64,000 nt of DNA from Croceivirga sp. (GTDB taxonomy: Bacteria; Bacteroidota; Bacteroidia; Flavobacteriales; Flavobacteriaceae). The notes under the pieces were generated by a model, which did not search any database, was not told the DNA's origin, and saw nothing but the letters and a program-made list of their open reading frames with translations. The translations under genes and the position numbers were made by a program. Where the stretch lies: contig JANQQQ010000028.1 in the NCBI GenBank assembly GCA_028284935.1, forward strand, positions 31,096 through 95,095, written 5' to 3'. Shown here piece after piece: positions 1 to 8,930 of the stretch (positions are counted from its first letter, which is position 1; every line of letters begins with the position of its first letter).

Positions 1-75
1 TAAACCGATTAAGTTCCTGAGTCCGGGGGCGGTAATTCCATCATCATTGGTAACCAAAATCAGTGGTTTTTCCAT
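1..75 (-). CDS. surE: 5'/3'-nucleotidase SurE, N-terminal 25 codons (partial)
   Basis: The reverse strand encodes MEKPLILVTNDDGITAPGLR from an ATG at 75 and runs off the left edge in frame. The TNDDG(I/V)xAPG segment is the N-terminal signature of SurE; its two Asp residues bind the divalent metal used for hydrolysis of nucleoside monophosphates in the cytoplasm. Only the first 25 residues are present, so no more can be checked. It is divergent from the prc gene and has its own promoter-like box at 94-101. Confidence 0.88.
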   Translation of the reverse strand, partial: MEKPLILVTNDDGITAPGLRNLIGL

Positions 76-93
76 AAAGTATACTTATTGCTG

Positions 94-101
94 CAAAAAT
101 A
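94..101 (-). promoter_or_regulatory. Bacteroidota -7 box of surE
   Basis: On the minus strand the sequence reads TATTTTTG, an exact TAnnTTTG match, 18 nt before the surE ATG. No clear TTTG -33 element is seen at the usual distance. Confidence 0.5.
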
Positions 102-272
102 CGTTTTTCACTAGGATGGGAGTGTTTATCCGTTTAACAAAAAATTAAACGCCCCTCTAGAATGTGGCATGATTTTTTCAGTATCTTAGGGAATTCGTAA
201 GACGTTGAAATGCTGTTGTAGTAAGGTGTTAAAGAAATCATTTTAGTAAATCATCGTCCCAAAACCATACAT

Positions 273-2516
273 ATGAAAAAGAACCTTGTACTTGTCCTAT
301 TGGTCATTTTAATTGCGGTTGCCTCTTGCAGTTTTACTAATAAATCTTTTGAAACCAATGATAAGGACAAATTGTTATTGGACCTAATCACCTATGTCCT
401 TGAACGTGGTCATTATGAACCTAAAGACATTAATGACAAATTTTCCGCCAATGTTTTTGAGGATTTCATTGACATCCTAGATCCCACAAAACGGTATTTT
501 TTGGAAAGTGATGTCAAGGAGTTTGAGAAATACAAGTATCAAATCGATGACCAAATAAAGAATACGGACATCTCATTCTTCAACTTGGTCCACCAACGTT
601 TAATGAAGCGAATGGATGAGGCGAAAGGCATCTATGCGGAGGTACTTGAAGAGCCTTTTGATTTTGAAAAAGAGGAGACCATCAATATTGACTATGCCGA
701 GGTACCCTATGCCAAAAACAGAAGGGAACTTAAGGAAAGATGGAGAAAGCAACTGAAGTACAACGCCCTTGGTGTATATGACAATAAGGTAAAGATTAGA
801 AAATCTGCCATGACCACTGCTGAAGGGGATGGTTCTGTTAGTGTAGATGTTGATGTCAGTGCTTTAGATCCAGATAAAAAGGTATCGGTAAGGGACTTCG
901 AATCTTCCAAATCCACAGTTGATCCCGCTAAGGAGGAATTAAAAAACATGACCTTGGCCGAGGTAGAGGCCTCGGCAAGGGAAACGACTAAAAATACCCT
1001 GGACGAGTTCTTTGATTTTGTGGATGAATTGGAGCGTAAGGATTGGTTTGAACAATATGTCAATACCATTGTGGACGAGTTTGACCCACATACCTATTAC
1101 TTCGGCCCCTCAGAAAAAGATAAATTTGATATTAGCATGTCGGGCAAGTTTGAGGGTATTGGCGCACGGTTACAGAAAAAGCCGGAAGGAGCCAAAGTGG
1201 TTGAAATTATTTCCGGTGGACCCGTCTGGCAGGCCAAAAATTTGGAGGTTGGAGACGAGATATTGAAAGTAGGTCAAGATGGGGAAGAGCCTATCGATAT
1301 AGTGGGAATGCGTTTGGACGATGCTATAAAATTAATTAAAGGCCCCAAGGGTACTGTAGTGGATTTGACGGTGCGAAAAGTGGATGGTACCATTGATGTC
1401 ATATCAATTACACGGGATGTGGTAGAGATTGAAGAATCCTATGCGAAGTCGGCTACGGTCGAAAAAGATGATATAAAATATGGTCTGATACATTTGCCTA
1501 AGTTCTATGTAGATTTTGATGACTACACGGAGCGAAACGCTGCTACCGATGTCGCAAAGGAGGTGGAACGATTAAAGCAATCAGGTGCTGAAGGACTTAT
1601 ACTGGATTTGAGGGACAACGGCGGAGGTTCTCTTAAAACTGTTGTTGAAATGGCCGGTTTGTTTATAAAGGATGGACCCGTTGTTCAGGTTCGTTCTTCC
1701 GGTCAAAGAAAAGAAGTTCATGAAGATAAGGATGAGCGCATTCAATGGGATGGTCCTTTGGTCATTTTGGTCAATGAACTTTCGGCTTCTGCCTCCGAAA
1801 TATTGGCTGCGGCTATGCAGGATTATAAAAGAGCGGTCGTCCTTGGTAGCAAACAGACTTTTGGCAAGGGAACCGTACAAAATGTTATTCCCTTGGATAA
1901 CATTGTCCGTAGTAACGAACATGGGGATTTGGGCGCAATCAAAATTACGACTCAGAAGTTCTACCGGATAAATGGTGGATCTACACAATTGGAAGGGGTG
2001 AAAAGCGATATTGTTGTTCCTGATCGTTACAGTTATATCGATTTGGGTGAACGGGATCAGGAAAACCCCTTAGAATGGGATAGGATTTCACCCGCGGATT
2101 ATAATGTTTGGGATGGCTATATCGATTATGAAGCCACAGTGGCGAGGAGCAAGGCCAGACTTTCTGACAACCCTCAGGTCAAACTTATTGAAGAAAATGC
2201 CAGGTGGCTTAAAGAGCAGCAGGATGAAACAGTGGTTTCTTTAAACTACAAGGCCTATAGCTCCAGGCAAGATCGTAATAAGGAGAAATCAAACTATTTC
2301 AAAAACCTCTCTAAATATGATTCAAAGTTGACGTTTGAATCATTGAAATACGAGCAAGATCTTTTTACCCAAGACCCCGTTCTTAGGGAGAAAAGAGATC
2401 GTTGGCACCAAGATCTGGCGAATGATGTTTATGTTGAGGAAGCCATTAATGTTTTGCAAGACTTAAAACTCAATACCCTTAAAAAGGAAAACACCAAGTT
2501 GGCCGTAAAGGGGTAA
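273..2516 (+). CDS. prc: Periplasmic tail-specific (carboxy-terminal processing) protease, Prc/CtpA family
   Basis: A 747-residue S41-family serine protease that trims or degrades envelope proteins from their C-terminal tails. The N-terminus (MKKNLVLVLLVILIAVASC) is a lipoprotein signal ending in a lipobox Cys. A helical N-terminal domain follows to about residue 260. A PDZ domain with the GIGARL entry and the SGGPVWQA stretch lies near 285-370. The S41 core runs to about 600 and carries the nucleophile segment SASASEI and the general-base Lys in TFGKGTVQ. The long C-terminal helical extension matches the Prc (DUF3340-type) arrangement rather than short CtpA proteins. The start is an ATG preceded by AT-rich sequence. 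It is divergent from surE and converges on the Sua5 gene across a shared terminator. The family call is firm; the substrates are unknown. Confidence 0.95.
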   Translation: MKKNLVLVLLVILIAVASCSFTNKSFETNDKDKLLLDLITYVLERGHYEPKDINDKFSANVFEDFIDILDPTKRYFLESDVKEFEKYKYQIDDQIKNTDISFFNLVHQRLMKRMDEAKGIYAEVLEEPFDFEKEETINIDYAEVPYAKNRRELKERWRKQLKYNALGVYDNKVKIRKSAMTTAEGDGSVSVDVDVSALDPDKKVSVRDFESSKSTVDPAKEELKNMTLAEVEASARETTKNTLDEFFDFVDELERKDWFEQYVNTIVDEFDPHTYYFGPSEKDKFDISMSGKFEGIGARLQKKPEGAKVVEIISGGPVWQAKNLEVGDEILKVGQDGEEPIDIVGMRLDDAIKLIKGPKGTVVDLTVRKVDGTIDVISITRDVVEIEESYAKSATVEKDDIKYGLIHLPKFYVDFDDYTERNAATDVAKEVERLKQSGAEGLILDLRDNGGGSLKTVVEMAGLFIKDGPVVQVRSSGQRKEVHEDKDERIQWDGPLVILVNELSASASEILAAAMQDYKRAVVLGSKQTFGKGTVQNVIPLDNIVRSNEHGDLGAIKITTQKFYRINGGSTQLEGVKSDIVVPDRYSYIDLGERDQENPLEWDRISPADYNVWDGYIDYEATVARSKARLSDNPQVKLIEENARWLKEQQDETVVSLNYKAYSSRQDRNKEKSNYFKNLSKYDSKLTFESLKYEQDLFTQDPVLREKRDRWHQDLANDVYVEEAINVLQDLKLNTLKKENTKLAVKG

Positions 2517-2540
2517 GGTAATCCAAAAAAATCTATAAAA

Positions 2541-2566
2541 ACCCATCGTTTTGCGATGGGTTTTTT
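2541..2566. terminator. Rho-independent terminator between prc and the Sua5 gene
   Basis: A perfect 8-bp stem ACCCATCG / CGATGGGT with a 5-nt loop is followed by a T run on the plus strand, 24 bases after the prc stop. On the minus strand the downstream side (TTTTATAG) is weaker. It probably ends prc transcription and may also serve the convergent gene. Confidence 0.85.
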
Positions 2567-2573
2567 GCTTGGT

Positions 2574-3533
2574 CTACTTCGTAGTGGATGACCGCAAAAG
2601 GCGATCATTGATTGCTTTTCCAATACCTTGATCTGGGGCCTTTTCAATAATGATGATTTGGAGCCCCAAGGCATCGAGTTCATGCATGGCGGCATACAGG
2701 TTTTTCGCCATTTCTTCCAATGAGCCCTTCTGAGTCAGCACAATTTCCCTTTCTACCTTTAATCCCGTAGGCTTGCTAAAAGAGAGAAGACCCATTCTCT
2801 TGTCTTGATGAATCCCAACAGTTTCTTTGAGTTGGTCAGTTGCTAATGTTCTGGTATTTGGGGCATAATGCGAAGATAGCATCCCTGGTGCTTCGAGCAC
2901 TTTGGACTTGTTTTTAAATTGAAGCCTTTTTCCAAGCACCTCACCAATCTGTTCAACGGTGATCACACCCTTTCTGTAAATTATGGGGGTTCCATTTTCC
3001 CACCCAAGGATAGTAGATTCAATACCACTTGTACATGCACCCCCGTCTAAAATCAGTCGAATCTTTTCGCCTAATTGGGTATCAACATGTTCAGGACGAG
3101 TAGGGCTGATGTATCCGGAAGGATTTGCACTCGGTGCTGCTAAGGGATAATCCAAACTTTTGAGCAATTCCAAGGTGACAGGATGATTGGGTACTCGGAC
3201 AGCCACCCTATTTGAACCTGCAGTGACCATATCAGGTACTTTTTCCGCTTTTGGCAAAAGTAAGGTCAAGGGCCCCGGCCAGAATTGGGAAGCCAGTCTT
3301 CTAATTTCCTCGGTTATGGTGGTCACAAAAGGGGTGACGGATTCCAAATCTTTAAAATGTAGGATAAGCGGATTGTTGATAGGTCTACCTTTGGCTTCAA
3401 AAATTTTTACCAAGGCTTTTGCAGAGGTTCCCTTAGCCGCAAGACCATAAACGGTCTCCGTTGGAATGGCAACAAGTTCCCCTGAGTCCAAGTATTCTTT
3501 AGCGAGTGAAATATCTTTTACAATCTGAGCCAA
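2574..3533 (-). CDS. L-threonylcarbamoyladenylate synthase (Sua5/YrdC/YwlC family)
   Basis: Makes threonylcarbamoyl-AMP from Thr, bicarbonate and ATP, the first step of t6A37 tRNA modification. The YrdC domain is clear: IPTETVYGLA, then the ligand-binding KGRP and NPL(I)xH stretches, and LAAPSANPSG. A C-terminal Sua5 domain of about 110 residues follows (APGMLSSHYAP), so this is the long Sua5 form and not the short YrdC form. The ORF track opens at 3578, but that codon is TTG and there is no in-frame ATG. A well-formed promoter (TTTG-19 nt-TACTTTTG) lies between 3578 and 3533, so a start at 3578 would be upstream of its own transcript. The TTG at 3533 gives MAQIVKDISLA, like other family members, and is preferred. 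Confidence 0.92.
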   Translation of the reverse strand: MAQIVKDISLAKEYLDSGELVAIPTETVYGLAAKGTSAKALVKIFEAKGRPINNPLILHFKDLESVTPFVTTITEEIRRLASQFWPGPLTLLLPKAEKVPDMVTAGSNRVAVRVPNHPVTLELLKSLDYPLAAPSANPSGYISPTRPEHVDTQLGEKIRLILDGGACTSGIESTILGWENGTPIIYRKGVITVEQIGEVLGKRLQFKNKSKVLEAPGMLSSHYAPNTRTLATDQLKETVGIHQDKRMGLLSFSKPTGLKVEREIVLTQKGSLEEMAKNLYAAMHELDALGLQIIIIEKAPDQGIGKAINDRLLRSSTTK

Positions 3534-3548
3534 GGAGTTAAATTTTGG

Positions 3549-3579
3549 CAAAAGTAAGGGTAGGTGGCAAATGGTCAAA
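3549..3579 (-). promoter_or_regulatory. Bacteroidota promoter of the Sua5 gene
   Basis: On the minus strand, TTTG (3576-3579) is separated by 19 nt from TACTTTTG (3549-3556). This matches both the -33 and -7 elements at normal spacing. The TTG start at 3533 lies 15 nt downstream, which implies a very short leader. Confidence 0.7.
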
Positions 3580-3616
3580 ATTGTCTTATTTTACTTCCAG
3601 AAACCAATTGTGTTCA

Positions 3617-4417
3617 ATGACCAAAAACAGATTGATTTATACCGTCCTTTTGCTGGTGTGCGTCGTAGGTTTTTGGTTATTTGAAAACTTTTATACCCCG
3701 GGGCATTATTCTCAACCCAAGAAGGGAAACGGGAGTATTTCTTTTGCTGAAGAACTTTTGCCAAGCTCGACCCATGATGCTATTGTTATTCACGATTATT
3801 TTATGCTTTCTTACAGTGAGTCTCATGAGCAGGCGGAATGGGTAGCCTATACTTTGGAAAAATCGCATTTGACCTATGATGATAGAAAACGACCCTATTT
3901 CATAGAGGACCCCAAAGTAAAGACAAAATCGGCAGACTGGCGAAACTACAAGGGGTCCGGTTATGATAGGGGGCACCTTTGCCCAGCAGGGGATCGTAGG
4001 TTTACTGAATATGCTTATAATGAGACATTTTATACCAGCAATGTTACCCCACAGAACAAGGAATTTAATGCAGGGGTCTGGAATAGATTGGAAAAACAGG
4101 TCAGGCAATGGTGCAAAACCTATGGAACCCTGCATATCATTACTGGAGGCGTTTTAAAGGGGAATATGGAGGAGATCGGCGAAGAAGACGTGGATGTTCC
4201 CAATGCTTTTTACAAGATTTTGGTTCGAAAAAATGGAGATTCTTATAAGGTCCTTGCTTTTTTAATGCCCCACGAGGAAAGTAATTTGCCGCTGTCTGAT
4301 TTTTTGGTTCCTGTGGACAAGTTGGAGTCTTTGACCGGCTTGGACTTTTTTAAAGACTTAAAGGATGTTGGATCGGAACTGGAAAGAAATGTGGATACTT
4401 CCGGCTGGGCATTTTAA
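3617..4417 (+). CDS. Membrane-anchored DNA/RNA non-specific endonuclease (NUC1 family)
   Basis: A 266-residue protein with one N-terminal hydrophobic segment (LIYTVLLLVCVVGFWLF) as signal or anchor, then a beta-beta-alpha metal nuclease domain. The catalytic signature DRGHLCPAGDRR carries the His general base, and the SNVTPQNKEFNAGVWNRLE stretch carries the metal-binding Asn and Glu of the Serratia nuclease/EndoG family. The product probably acts outside the cytoplasm in nucleic-acid scavenging. The track ORF begins earlier at 3545, but the ATG at 3617 starts right at the signal segment and avoids overlap with the divergent promoter. Its stop overlaps that of rodA by 4 bases (tail to tail). 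Confidence 0.9.
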   Translation: MTKNRLIYTVLLLVCVVGFWLFENFYTPGHYSQPKKGNGSISFAEELLPSSTHDAIVIHDYFMLSYSESHEQAEWVAYTLEKSHLTYDDRKRPYFIEDPKVKTKSADWRNYKGSGYDRGHLCPAGDRRFTEYAYNETFYTSNVTPQNKEFNAGVWNRLEKQVRQWCKTYGTLHIITGGVLKGNMEEIGEEDVDVPNAFYKILVRKNGDSYKVLAFLMPHEESNLPLSDFLVPVDKLESLTGLDFFKDLKDVGSELERNVDTSGWAF

Positions 4418-5700
4418 AGTTCACTCAGTCTAGCTGCATCAAACTTTAAGAAGATAAAGAGCATTGCCGTAAAAAAAATGAGTCCAGAACCCCCGTAACT
4501 AAAAAATGGCAAGGGGATGCCCACAGTAGGCAAGAGGCCAATTACCATACCGATGTTGATAAAATAATGAATGAGCAAAATGGAAATAATTCCGTACCCG
4601 TACATTCTTTGGAAATCTTTTTTCTGACGTTCCGCCACGTATATCAACCTTAAGAAAAAGAGGGTAAAAGTGATGATGATGGATACCGTGCCCAAAAACC
4701 CCCATTCTTCCCCTACCGAACTGAAAATATAATCCGTGTGCTGTTGAGGAACAAAATCCCCTTTTGTTCTTGTTCCTTCTAAAAACCCTTTCCCCAAAAA
4801 CCCACCAGATTCAATGGCTTTTTCTGATTGATAGGTATTATATCCAATGGTTTTTTTTATTTGCTCCAATCGCACTGGGTCTTTTTCAAGTCCTAACCAC
4901 AGGCTGAATCGGTCCCTATGCCGTTGCTCAAAAACGTTTTCATACACAAAGTTGACGGAAAAGGAAAATGCGGCGCATAGTACCAAAAACAAAATCAAAG
5001 GGAGTGTGGGTACTTTTAATTCCGGTTTTTTAAATAGAAAAAAAAGTGAAGTCAAAATACCCAATCCTATGCCTACCCATATTACGCCAAACATCAAGGT
5101 GGTAACAAAAAGTAGAATAAAGAGGAGTGCAAAACCTAGGTATTGGAGTGGAAAACCCTCTCTAAATAGAACGAAGAATAGGGAGAAATAGACAAGTGCA
5201 CTTCCAGGGTCCGGTTGGGGTACTATTAGTATAACGGGGGCCAAAATGATAAGAACCCCGTATAACTGATGTTTTGTCTTTTTTAAATCGGTTTGAATGT
5301 CACTAAGATATTTGGCCAAGGCCAAAGCAGCCGTAAGTTTTCCCAGTTCGGAAGGCTGAAAATTGAAGAAGCCTAAATCATACCAAGAAGTAGCACCTGC
5401 AATGGTCTTCCCAAAAAGGAACAGCCCCAGCAATAAAACCAAGGATATCATGTAAAACAGGCTTGAGAACCTTTCGAAAAAGTTGGAATCCAAAGAAAGA
5501 ATGATGACAATAAAAACTGTTGATATCCCAATAAAGAATAATTGCTTGCCATATAACGTGGACATGTCAAAAATTGAAGTATGGTTCTCAGTAAGGGTGG
5601 TACTATAAATATTAACCCAACCAAAGAAAACCAACATGATGAACAAAAGTACCGTAAGCCAGTCCAGCCTTTTGAGTACGTTTTTACCAGACATACTCAT
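4414..5700 (-). CDS. rodA: Rod-shape peptidoglycan glycosyltransferase RodA
   Basis: A polytopic SEDS-family protein that polymerises lipid II into glycan strands for lateral wall growth and works with PBP2. About ten hydrophobic segments are seen. Family motifs include DLGFFNFQPSELGKL, the long periplasmic loop with GKGFLEGTRTKGDFVPQQHTD, and the C-terminal GIPLPFFSYGGSGL. The track ORF starts with a GTG at 5718; the ATGs at 5700 and 5694 (MSMSGKNV) are better and lie inside the last codons of mrdA, so the two are translationally coupled. It is the last gene of purH-mreB-mreC-mreD-mrdA-rodA. Confidence 0.95.
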   Translation of the reverse strand: MSMSGKNVLKRLDWLTVLLFIMLVFFGWVNIYSTTLTENHTSIFDMSTLYGKQLFFIGISTVFIVIILSLDSNFFERFSSLFYMISLVLLLGLFLFGKTIAGATSWYDLGFFNFQPSELGKLTAALALAKYLSDIQTDLKKTKHQLYGVLIILAPVILIVPQPDPGSALVYFSLFFVLFREGFPLQYLGFALLFILLFVTTLMFGVIWVGIGLGILTSLFFLFKKPELKVPTLPLILFLVLCAAFSFSVNFVYENVFEQRHRDRFSLWLGLEKDPVRLEQIKKTIGYNTYQSEKAIESGGFLGKGFLEGTRTKGDFVPQQHTDYIFSSVGEEWGFLGTVSIIITFTLFFLRLIYVAERQKKDFQRMYGYGIISILLIHYFINIGMVIGLLPTVGIPLPFFSYGGSGLIFFTAMLFIFLKFDAARLSEL

Positions 5701-7552
5701 TGATCTTGAAAGGTTCACCGCTCAATGGTTTGGCATATTCATGCTCCAATGTTTTTTCCAACATCTTTCTCTCCAAGTCCTTTCTAGTAATTTCTCCCTT
5801 TATGAATTTTTCAATCATCAAGGAAGCAATGTGGCCCGCATATCTTGCACCATAATAACCGTTTTCTATGTAAACGGCAATGGCAATTTTTGGCTTGTTC
5901 ACTGGAGCAAAGGCAGTAAAAATGGAATGGTCAGTAAGCTGAACCCTTTCCCCATCAATTTTTGTAAAATTTTCTACGGTCCCTGTTTTTCCGGCAATAT
6001 CAATATCCGGTATTTGAATCCACTTTGCTGTACCATATTTGTAAACGTTGGCCATCGCCTGAACTACGGGGCCAAAATGCTGTGGATTGATGGTAGTATA
6101 TCTTTTTTGGGTGTATTTTGGGTCATCGATTCCTTTATCACCAATTTTTTTAATGATGTGTGGTGTGTAGAAAAATCCCCTGTTGGCTATGGCAGCTGTC
6201 ATATTTGCTAATTGAAGGGGTGTTGCCGCTACTTCCCCTTGTCCTATGGAATTGGAAATAATGGTCGAAGAGGCCCATCTGTTATCCCCGTACCACTTAT
6301 CATAAAATCCTTTGTCCGGTATCCTTCCAGGTGCCCCGGTTGGAAGATCTACCCCTAGATAGTCGCCAAGGCCAAAACTTTTCATGTGCCTTTCCCAGAC
6401 ATCCATACCTTCATCCGTGGTGTTGTACTTTCCATAAATCTTTCGGAAGGTGCCTGCAAAATAGGCATTACATGAACGAAAGATTCCAGAGTTCATATCC
6501 CGTATCCCACCTCCACAATGGCATCCCTTTTTTTGATTCCCTACATAGAAACCGTTATAACAGGTAAATTTTGTTTTGGAGTCGATTACGCCTTCTTGGA
6601 GTGCAACCAAGGCGTTCAAGGTTTTGAAAGGTGACCCCGGTGAAGGCTGCGCTAAAATGGAACGGTCCCAAGTGGGCCTCGAAATACTGTCATAGTGAAG
6701 TGTACTATAGTTTTTTGAGCGTTCCCTACCCACCAATAAAGCGGGATCATAAGTGGGCCCTGAAATCATCGCAAGTATCTCACCAGTCTCCGGTTCCAAG
6801 GCAACAATACCCCCACGCTTACCGACCATTAATCGCTCACCATATTCTTGGAGGTCTTTGTCTATGGTAATGTGGATTTCTTTTCCAAGTTCCGGCAAGG
6901 TATCCAGCCTACTGTTTTTATAGGGTCCTATATCTCTATTGAATCTATCTTTTTGGATGTATTTCACCCCTTTTCTTCCCCTAAGGATTTCTTCATATTG
7001 TTTTTCAATTCCTGTTCGTCCCTTTAACTCTCCAGCCCTGTAGTACGGATTGGTGCGAAGATCGGTCTCATTTACTTCACTGATATAACCAAGAACGTTG
7101 GCAGCACTATTGGTTTTATAGTCCCTTAGGGAGCGTTTTTGAATATAAAACCCTTGATATTTTCGCATTTTTTCCTGTAACCTAGCATAATCCTCTTTGG
7201 ACAACTGGGGTACCAAAACGGAGGGCAATCTTGGGGAATATATTCTGGCCCTGCGCATTTTTTCCACGAAATCTTCTTTGGTAACACTAAGAAGGGAACA
7301 AAACTCCAAGGTATCCAAAGTTTTGGTTTCCCTTGGAATGACCATGACATCATAGGCGGGTTGGTTTCCTACCAAAAGTTTTCCATTTCTATCATAAACA
7401 TATCCCCGTTCCGGATAGTCATAGACTGCTTTTATTGCAGGGTCTTCCAGTACTTGGTCCGGAGAAAAACTGAACAATTGCAGATAGGAGAGACGTCCAA
7501 CGAAGACAAACCCAATAATTACAACAAATGATGAAAGTAGTAGCCTTCTCAT
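5684..7552 (-). CDS. mrdA: Penicillin-binding protein 2, elongasome transpeptidase
   Basis: A 622-residue class B PBP that cross-links peptidoglycan in the elongation complex, anchored in the inner membrane by the N-terminal segment (LLLSSFVVIIGFVFVGRL). A dimerisation/pedestal domain covers about residues 40-220. The transpeptidase domain has all three active-site motifs: SPFK (SxxK) near residue 305, SCN (SxN) and KTGT. It also carries a Cys-rich patch, CHCGGG, between the first two motifs. It starts 22 nt after mreD and overlaps rodA. Regulation appears shared with the upstream mre genes. Confidence 0.96.
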   Translation of the reverse strand: MRRLLLSSFVVIIGFVFVGRLSYLQLFSFSPDQVLEDPAIKAVYDYPERGYVYDRNGKLLVGNQPAYDVMVIPRETKTLDTLEFCSLLSVTKEDFVEKMRRARIYSPRLPSVLVPQLSKEDYARLQEKMRKYQGFYIQKRSLRDYKTNSAANVLGYISEVNETDLRTNPYYRAGELKGRTGIEKQYEEILRGRKGVKYIQKDRFNRDIGPYKNSRLDTLPELGKEIHITIDKDLQEYGERLMVGKRGGIVALEPETGEILAMISGPTYDPALLVGRERSKNYSTLHYDSISRPTWDRSILAQPSPGSPFKTLNALVALQEGVIDSKTKFTCYNGFYVGNQKKGCHCGGGIRDMNSGIFRSCNAYFAGTFRKIYGKYNTTDEGMDVWERHMKSFGLGDYLGVDLPTGAPGRIPDKGFYDKWYGDNRWASSTIISNSIGQGEVAATPLQLANMTAAIANRGFFYTPHIIKKIGDKGIDDPKYTQKRYTTINPQHFGPVVQAMANVYKYGTAKWIQIPDIDIAGKTGTVENFTKIDGERVQLTDHSIFTAFAPVNKPKIAIAVYIENGYYGARYAGHIASLMIEKFIKGEITRKDLERKMLEKTLEHEYAKPLSGEPFKINEYVW

Positions 7553-7574
7553 AGTTCAAATTTACATTTCATCC

Positions 7575-8084
7575 CTAATCATATTCCCTTGCAAACAACG
7601 AGCTTAACAGTACACTTAGGAATAACGTAGCAATACTGGTAAACAGTATTTTCTTCAAAATTAAAAGGATATGTGTGAAACTTAAAATTTCAAAGGTGAA
7701 GAAGACAATATGTTGCAGTACGATTAATAAGAGTAAAAAAGTAATTCGCTGTATCCTAGTTGTATTTTTAAAGGTAAAACCCTGAAACTCATAATTGGCA
7801 CCAAAGCAGAAACGCATAACTACCGGTCGCACAAAGGCTAAGGTAAGACCTGCCATGGCGTGTAGGGCCATAGTATCTGAAAACATATCAATGACAAATC
7901 CCAAAAGGAAACCCAGGAATAGAAATAAAGGGCGATTGGTCTTAATGGGGTACCAATAAAAAAATAAAACATAAATCATGGGGTTGATAAAACCCATAAA
8001 GTTAAGTCGGTTGAAAATCATTACTTGGGCCAAAACCAAGAGCACAAAGCGAAGCCCGTTCAGAAAAATAGGGTTATTCGACAT
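7575..8084 (-). CDS. mreD: Rod shape-determining protein MreD
   Basis: A 169-residue inner-membrane protein with about five hydrophobic segments, including LFLFLGFLLGFVIDMFSDT, the (G)xxxDxxS/F-type segment typical of MreD. MreD links MreC to the rest of the elongasome. The call is supported mainly by position: its ATG overlaps the end of mreC by 11 bases, and mrdA follows. Sequence conservation in this family is low, so context carries weight. Confidence 0.93.
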   Translation of the reverse strand: MSNNPIFLNGLRFVLLVLAQVMIFNRLNFMGFINPMIYVLFFYWYPIKTNRPLFLFLGFLLGFVIDMFSDTMALHAMAGLTLAFVRPVVMRFCFGANYEFQGFTFKNTTRIQRITFLLLLIVLQHIVFFTFEILSFTHILLILKKILFTSIATLFLSVLLSSLFAREYD

Positions 8085-8886
8085 TCCCAGTGCTTTTTTG
8101 TAGTTCTAAAATTTCTTTTCTATCCCTGTTTTTGATAATGTAAACATTCTTAATATTGGCCATATCATTGAAGAGGTCCACTTGTATGTCATAAGAGCTT
8201 TGGTTTTGATTTAAGTCGTATTTTTTAATGACCCCAATGGGAATGTCCTCAGGGAAAATACTGGACATGGCCCCTGTACTTATGGTATCGCCAACGGTCA
8301 CGGTAGCTGACCTTGGGATATCGACCAGTTGTACCACATTGTAGTCCTTGGCATCCCATTTCAATGAACCAAAATAATCGGTGCTTTTGATTTTTGCATT
8401 GATATTGGATTTGGTGTTCAAAATGCTTTGTACGGTTGCATAGTTTTTGGAAGTATTCTCCACAATACCCAAAATGCCATAGGGTGCAATGACCCCCATA
8501 TCTTGTTTGACACTATCCCTTACCCCTTTGTTAATGGTAATATAATTTCTTGGCGAGGAAAACATATTCTTGACTACCCTTGCATGGATTATTTCATAAA
8601 TAGGCGCTTTATTGATTGCAACCGTATCTTTTTTGGAGTTAAATAGTAACAATCTGAGCCTTTCATTTTCTTTCGCCAATCGTTGATTTTCTTCTTTAAG
8701 GCCAAAGTAATCACTGACTGCACTTTTTGTTGATAATACACTTCCTGTAAGTAATTTGGATGAATTAAAAAACTTTGATTGGTGATAGGAATGTGAACGA
8801 ATGGTCAGGACCAAGCAGAATATCAAAAGAAGTCCGTAGAGAAACGCATTTCTATAATTGAGGATAAAGTTGATAATCCGTTGCAT
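8074..8886 (-). CDS. mreC: Rod shape-determining protein MreC
   Basis: A 270-residue bitopic protein with a single N-terminal membrane segment (AFLYGLLLIFCLVLTI), a coiled-coil stretch (LKEENQRLAKENERLRLLL) and a periplasmic beta domain. The beta domain has the GVRDSVKQDMGVIAPYGILG segment, as expected for MreC, the periplasmic scaffold that activates PBP2. It lies 44 bp after mreB and overlaps mreD. Confidence 0.95.
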   Translation of the reverse strand: MQRIINFILNYRNAFLYGLLLIFCLVLTIRSHSYHQSKFFNSSKLLTGSVLSTKSAVSDYFGLKEENQRLAKENERLRLLLFNSKKDTVAINKAPIYEIIHARVVKNMFSSPRNYITINKGVRDSVKQDMGVIAPYGILGIVENTSKNYATVQSILNTKSNINAKIKSTDYFGSLKWDAKDYNVVQLVDIPRSATVTVGDTISTGAMSSIFPEDIPIGVIKKYDLNQNQSSYDIQVDLFNDMANIKNVYIIKNRDRKEILELQKSTGNVE

Positions 8887-8930
8887 TCCTAAACATTGAA
8901 ATGTCCATCAATAAAAGAGAGTGATGGGAA

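Noticed and set aside
5636-6211. 191-aa plus-strand ORF
   Set aside because: Antisense shadow of mrdA/rodA; the opposite strand carries clear PBP2 motifs and the ORF has no domain.
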